Assembly: GCA_003152975.1 (NCBI GenBank)
Contig: PMBP01000386.1
Span: 1-8,410, forward strand
Direction of reading: 5' to 3'
Length of the DNA stretch: 8,410 nucleotides
Origin: Phycisphaerales bacterium
GTDB lineage: Bacteria > Planctomycetota > Phycisphaerae > Sedimentisphaerales > Anaerohalosphaeraceae
The notes below the pieces were generated by a model. The model made no database searches. It had not been told where the DNA came from and saw nothing but the letters and a program-made list of their open reading frames with translations. Both the position numbers and the translations under genes were made by a program. Below are positions 4,891 through 8,410 of this stretch, one piece after another; position 1 is the first letter of the stretch; each line of letters begins with the position of its first letter.

Positions 4891-6333
4891 TTACTTGTTT
4901 CTCTTTGTTCCCCACATCCGGACCACCACGCCCGTTACCAGCAGGCCGATCCCCAGCATGACCCAAACGGCCCATGGGCCCAAACAATGCACGAACACAT
5001 CCCGGGCCTGAAGGATCGACAACAGCGCCAGCAAATAGGTGATGATCAGTTGTTCCCGGAAGCGGCGGGTTTCCCACAGCGTCTCCAGGCGGCTGTCCAG
5101 TTCCGCCAATCGGTTGCGCGTCGCGGCCAGCTTGTCGATCAACCCCCGGCTCTGCAGGCCACGGTCGTAGAGCGTCCGCTCGGTGATGTAATTGAACAGG
5201 TTCGGCAGGTACAAGCTGTTGAGATTGCGGCTTACGAGTGTTTGCTTTTCCTCCAATTGCCGGATCGTTCCGCTGACAAGCCACTTGAGACACTTGCCTT
5301 GGCGATCCGAACCTTTCGGGCCGAGGGCCTCTTCGAGCTGGGCCTCGGCCTGTTCGACGAGATGCTCATTGAACAGGATCACCGAGTGCGGAAGCAGCAG
5401 ATACGGGCTGATCCCCACCGTCGGCCAGCATTCCTCCATCGCCCGGTCGTCGGACGCGATGGCGATGAAGGTGCAGCGGTGAATCCGGATGATCGTGTCC
5501 GAATCGCTGAAGGTCGGCTCCAGCGTATCCAGCACCTCCTCGTCGTCGATCTCGTCGAAATCGAAAATCCCCGTCACGATCCCGCAGTAGGCCATCACGG
5601 CCTGCCACGCGGGCGTGTCGTGCTCGATCCAGTGTTTGATCTTGTCGTGATCCGTCTGTCCGCCGGGCCGCCGCGCGTTGAGCACCCGCTTGAACAACTC
5701 CCCGTGCGTGGGCCCGCCCTTGCAGATCAGCTCGTCCCCGTGAATCAACTCCACCGTCCCGGCCTTCAGCTCCGCCGAAATTGGGTGCCCGGCAATCCGC
5801 GACGGCAGATCGCGGATCGTGCACACGCTTCCGTCGGCCAGTCGAAACTGCACCAGCTCGGCAAGCCCCGTCTGCTCGGTTCGTCCGTCATATAGATGTA
5901 TCAGCTTGATAATGTCGAATTCGCTGAACGCCCCGCCCTCCGGCGGAACAAAAGTGCAATGCCATATCCGCACCCCCCCTGCCAGAAAGCTTGTCGAACT
6001 GAGCATCACCTCTGCCGGCCGGACCGGATCGCCGCAGTGCAGCGGGATCGTCCGCCCTTCCGAATGGTAGTCGAAGGTCGCCGGAAAAAGGATCTCCACC
6101 GCCGCCCGCCCGTGCGTCTCGCAGCGGCTGCCCAGCGGAGGACGCACCTGGTACTGGTACGACAACAGGTCCAGCTCCATCGACCGGAACACCGCACAGT
6201 TCGGATATGCCGTCGGGATCGCCGCGCCGCCCTCGGCCGACGCATCCTCCGGCATCCGCTCGACAAAATGCAGCGATACCGCCGTCCGCGACAACCTCAA
6301 GGCCGCCTTCTCCTGCCGCGCCGAAGTTACCAT
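4891..6333 (-). CDS. Hypothetical protein with C-terminal two-helix membrane hairpin
   Basis: A 480-residue protein of a family I cannot name. A large soluble N-terminal part (about 1-330) with many beta-like segments is followed by a helical, probably coiled-coil stretch (about 330-428, rich in Leu, Glu, Gln and Arg). Two hydrophobic helices (about 429-449 and 454-473), split by a short turn with Gly-Pro, end in a basic tail. Both termini would then be cytoplasmic. The long helix plus terminal hairpin recalls RMND1/DUF155 and, more loosely, CorA-type proteins, but I see no CorA GMN motif and the first 300 residues do not fit either. Start: GGAGAGG lies 6 bases before the ATG, inside the last codons of the acetyltransferase gene, whose stop is 3 bases upstream, so translation is coupled. 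It converges on the HicB-like gene. Confidence 0.8.
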   Translation of the reverse strand: MVTSARQEKAALRLSRTAVSLHFVERMPEDASAEGGAAIPTAYPNCAVFRSMELDLLSYQYQVRPPLGSRCETHGRAAVEILFPATFDYHSEGRTIPLHCGDPVRPAEVMLSSTSFLAGGVRIWHCTFVPPEGGAFSEFDIIKLIHLYDGRTEQTGLAELVQFRLADGSVCTIRDLPSRIAGHPISAELKAGTVELIHGDELICKGGPTHGELFKRVLNARRPGGQTDHDKIKHWIEHDTPAWQAVMAYCGIVTGIFDFDEIDDEEVLDTLEPTFSDSDTIIRIHRCTFIAIASDDRAMEECWPTVGISPYLLLPHSVILFNEHLVEQAEAQLEEALGPKGSDRQGKCLKWLVSGTIRQLEEKQTLVSRNLNSLYLPNLFNYITERTLYDRGLQSRGLIDKLAATRNRLAELDSRLETLWETRRFREQLIITYLLALLSILQARDVFVHCLGPWAVWVMLGIGLLVTGVVVRMWGTKRNK

Positions 6334-6336
6334 AAC

Positions 6337-7074
6337 CTACCTCTCCATCGGAAGCTCTTTGAGAACCAGTTCGGACGGAACCGCCCGGATCATTCCCGCA
6401 AACTCGACATCCTCATCCGGCCGGGGCATCTCCAGGCACTGGTAAAATTCCCGCAGGAAATCCACAACGGCCGCCCCGTCCGCCTGCGGCGACGGCGACC
6501 CCTGCCAATCGAACGCCAACAGCAAAAGCGACCGACACCGCCCCGAACCTCCCAGCAGCTTCGGCTGAACATAAGGGATGTTCACCCATTTGGCCCCCAG
6601 CGCCACCAGCACCTTCAGCCGCATCGAGGGATCAATCGCCGCTCGGCTGGCGTTTACCTTGCGCGGGTCCTCCGCCTCGCCGAAGACCATCCGCAGCGGT
6701 TTCCCCTCCGCCCGCGCCGCATCGTGCAGCGTCTGGATCGCCGTCTGTGTCAGCGTCTTTGCCACACCTTTGCCGCGATGCTCCGGATCGACCGCCACAT
6801 AGGTCATCAGCCCGCACCCGCTGAGGCGGTAATGCTCGAAGACCAGCCCGCCCCACAACTGGCAATCAGCCCCCTTCAGATTCTGCCCCGCTACCAGCAG
6901 ATGCGTCGTCGGCTCCGGCGGATCGAAATGGCGATCCAGTCGCTCCTCCCAGCCGGCGGGGTCCTCCGCCTCCGCCGGGTCCGTAAAGGTTCGCCGGTAC
7001 AACTGGACGAAGTCCTCGAAGGCGCACCGGTACTCGGCCCTGTGCCCCCGGATATCGATGATTTGTCCATCCAT
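6337..7074 (-). CDS. GNAT family N-acetyltransferase
   Basis: A 245-residue GNAT enzyme, which moves an acetyl group from acetyl-CoA to an amine. The acetyl-CoA pyrophosphate loop is clear: strand LMTYVAVDP (89-97) followed by HRGKGVA (99-105), the R/Q-x-x-G-x-G/A signature. It is longer than a minimal GNAT (about 150 residues). There are about 55 residues before the core, with a Trp- and Arg-rich helix, and a C-terminal extension after about 175 with the conserved-looking segment IPYVQP near 165-172. The substrate cannot be told. GGAAG is 6 bases before the ATG. It is the first gene of a two-gene operon with the 480-aa membrane protein, and its own promoter candidate lies 46 bases upstream. 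The tight pairing suggests that both work on one process, perhaps modification at the membrane, but that is inference. Confidence 0.82.
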   Translation of the reverse strand: MDGQIIDIRGHRAEYRCAFEDFVQLYRRTFTDPAEAEDPAGWEERLDRHFDPPEPTTHLLVAGQNLKGADCQLWGGLVFEHYRLSGCGLMTYVAVDPEHRGKGVAKTLTQTAIQTLHDAARAEGKPLRMVFGEAEDPRKVNASRAAIDPSMRLKVLVALGAKWVNIPYVQPKLLGGSGRCRSLLLLAFDWQGSPSPQADGAAVVDFLREFYQCLEMPRPDEDVEFAGMIRAVPSELVLKELPMER

Positions 7075-7119
7075 GATCGTCTTCCGAAAAACCGTCGTCG
7101 TTGCATCGCTTGCGCCGAC

Positions 7120-7148
7120 AGTATCCTATCCTTGCCTCGCATTTGCAA
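7120..7148 (-). promoter_or_regulatory. Candidate promoter of the GNAT/membrane-protein operon
   Basis: Read on the minus strand, TTGCAA (7148-7143), a 17-base spacer and GATACT (7125-7120) form a fair sigma-70-type promoter, 46 bases before the acetyltransferase ATG. The -10 matches consensus at four of six positions. Confidence 0.4.
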
Positions 7149-7182
7149 GCCCCGACCTTTCCGCGATGGCCGGCAATTCGTT

Positions 7183-7210
7183 TTGACAATCCGACCGACG
7201 GCGATACAAT
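7183..7210 (+). promoter_or_regulatory. Strong sigma-70 promoter of the MFS transporter gene
   Basis: A perfect -35 TTGACA (7183-7188), a 16-base spacer and TACAAT (7205-7210) make the best promoter in the window. Transcription would begin near 7217, giving a 5' leader of about 55 bases. It is back to back with the acetyltransferase promoter, their -35 boxes 34 bases apart. Confidence 0.65.
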
Positions 7211-7271
7211 CCCCCTGAAAATAAACAGGAACTCGACACCAACGCTTCCAAATTTGGATGAGGATCTCGTT

Positions 7272-8410
7272 ATGATAAATCGCTGGGGGATTGCCGCAAG
7301 CGCCGTGGGCATCCATATTTCCATCGGCTCGGTTTATGCCTGGAGCGTGATTTCCAAGCCGATGATGGCCCAGTACGGGTGGTCGCTCAAACAAGTCTCG
7401 CTGACTTTCAGCATCGCCATCTTCTTTCTCGGTTTGGCGGCTGCATTTCTCGGCCCGTTCGTCCAGACGCGCGGGCCGCGAGTGGCCGGTTCCGTGTCGG
7501 CGGTTCTTTTCGGCATCGGGCTGCTGCTGGCCGGGCTGGCCTGCCGGATACAATCCCTGCCCCTGTTGTATGTCGGCTATGGCGTCTTGGGCGGAATCGG
7601 TATCGGCATCGGCTACATCACGCCGATTTCAACCCTGATCCAATGGTTTCCCGACCGGAAAGGACTGGCCACGGGTATAGCCATCATGGGCTTTGGATTC
7701 GCCTCGTTGATTTGCGGGCCGGTATCGCAGATGATCATGGCACGGCACGGAATCCCGGCGGTGTTTTATTCGCTTGCGGCAGCGTACTTCGTGTTGATTC
7801 TCGTTTCCTCACAATTCCTGGTTGCCCCGCCGCCGCCGTCCCAACACTCCCGGAAGGGGAGCGATCTGTCCGCCGTGGAAGTAACCGAACCAACGCCAAA
7901 AGAGGCCCTGCGGTCGGGTCGATTTTATATCCTGTGGATCATGTTTTTCATCAATATTACCTGTGGCATCGGCCTGTTGTCGGTCGCTTCGCCGTTGGCC
8001 CAGGAATTGACGGGAATGGCTCCGCTGTCCGCCGCCGCGATGGTCGGCATCGTGGGCCTCTTTAACGGGTTGGGACGCTTCGGATGGTCCGGCCTGTCCG
8101 ATTACATCGGCAGGCCTTCCCTGTGGATCACATTTTTTGCGATCGAGACGGTCGCGTTTTTGCTGCTCGGAAGATTCCACCGGCCGTTGGCGTTTCAAGC
8201 CGTCTTGTGCCTGATTATCACCTGTTACGGCGGCGGGTTCGCCTCCATGCCCGCGTTCATCAGCGACCTCTTCGGGCCGCGGCATGTCTCCACCCTTCTG
8301 GGCCTGATGCTGACGGCATGGTCCGCCGCGGGGATCACTGGCCCGCTTCTGATTTCCTATATGCGCCAGACAACCGGATCGTACAACATAACCTTCCTGA
8401 TCCTGGCGGG
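7272..8410 (+). CDS. OFA-family MFS transporter, 3' end outside the window
   Basis: The frame is open from ATG 7272 to the last base: 379 residues, so about 20-60 are missing compared with the usual 400-440. The protein is a string of hydrophobic helices, eleven of twelve being visible. The first helix carries the oxalate/formate antiporter (OFA) family hallmark G-S-V-Y-A-W-S-V (residues 18-25). A loop with four prolines (near 185) splits the two halves, and the second half has GRFGWSGLSDYIGR (268-281). Arg269 is placed like OxlT Arg272, which binds the carboxylate. The eleventh helix (about 339-362) has no Lys, whereas OxlT uses Lys355 there, so oxalate is unlikely; a monocarboxylate such as lactate, pyruvate or formate is possible. 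AGGA lies 7 bases before the ATG. It acts in the inner membrane. No oxalate-degradation gene is near. Confidence 0.85.
   Translation, partial: MINRWGIAASAVGIHISIGSVYAWSVISKPMMAQYGWSLKQVSLTFSIAIFFLGLAAAFLGPFVQTRGPRVAGSVSAVLFGIGLLLAGLACRIQSLPLLYVGYGVLGGIGIGIGYITPISTLIQWFPDRKGLATGIAIMGFGFASLICGPVSQMIMARHGIPAVFYSLAAAYFVLILVSSQFLVAPPPPSQHSRKGSDLSAVEVTEPTPKEALRSGRFYILWIMFFINITCGIGLLSVASPLAQELTGMAPLSAAAMVGIVGLFNGLGRFGWSGLSDYIGRPSLWITFFAIETVAFLLLGRFHRPLAFQAVLCLIITCYGGGFASMPAFISDLFGPRHVSTLLGLMLTAWSAAGITGPLLISYMRQTTGSYNITFLILA

Noticed and set aside
4888..7218. Almost continuous plus-strand open reading (335 and 440 codons) across the two minus-strand genes
   Set aside because: Rich in Arg, Pro, His and Gln with no domain pattern, lacks a ribosome site, and lies opposite genes with clear GNAT and membrane features; typical antisense shadow in GC-rich DNA.
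7379..8065. Plus-strand 228-codon ORF inside the transporter gene
   Set aside because: It is an alternative frame of the transporter gene, which reads open from 7272 to the end with clear OFA-family sequence.

Overview
The window is a chromosomal stretch from a bacterium. Most genes are GC-rich, and the island at about 3713-4445 is clearly richer in A and T. Shine-Dalgarno sites, sigma-70-like promoters, a c-di-GMP receptor and an anchored protein with an apparent exported domain point to a Gram-negative-type cell. The gene mix and the HicB subtype would suit a planctomycete-like environmental bacterium, but this is a weak inference. No rRNA, tRNA, insertion sequence or CRISPR array is visible.

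Left arm (1-1810, minus strand): three genes are transcribed leftward. They are an unrecognised membrane-anchored protein (219 aa), a thioredoxin-reductase-type flavoprotein (331 aa) 15 bases downstream, and then, 12 bases further, the start of an MNT-type nucleotidyltransferase cut by the window edge. A 342-base divergent intergenic region follows.

Centre (2153-3712, plus strand): a YcgR-like PilZ c-di-GMP receptor and a class II aldolase/adducin-family protein with a His-to-Gln change at a metal-ligand position. Each has its own promoter candidate. A factor-independent terminator candidate closes this part.

AT-rich island (3713-4818, plus strand): this is the most unusual part. A promoter whose -10 lies in a 12-base palindrome leads into a long leader. 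The leader holds a 16-codon ORF behind an 8-base Shine-Dalgarno match, an A/C-rich stretch almost without T or G, and a 43-codon ORF that overlaps the next gene. Then come an unrecognised 94-aa protein and, in another frame close behind it, a HicB-like antitoxin. I read the pair as a candidate toxin-antitoxin module whose toxin does not look like HicA.

Right arm: a minus-strand operon (7074 down to 4891) of a GNAT acetyltransferase and a 480-aa protein with a C-terminal two-helix membrane hairpin, separated by 3 bases. A divergent region with a promoter for each side follows. The last gene is an OFA-family MFS transporter (7272 onward, plus) that runs off the end of the window.
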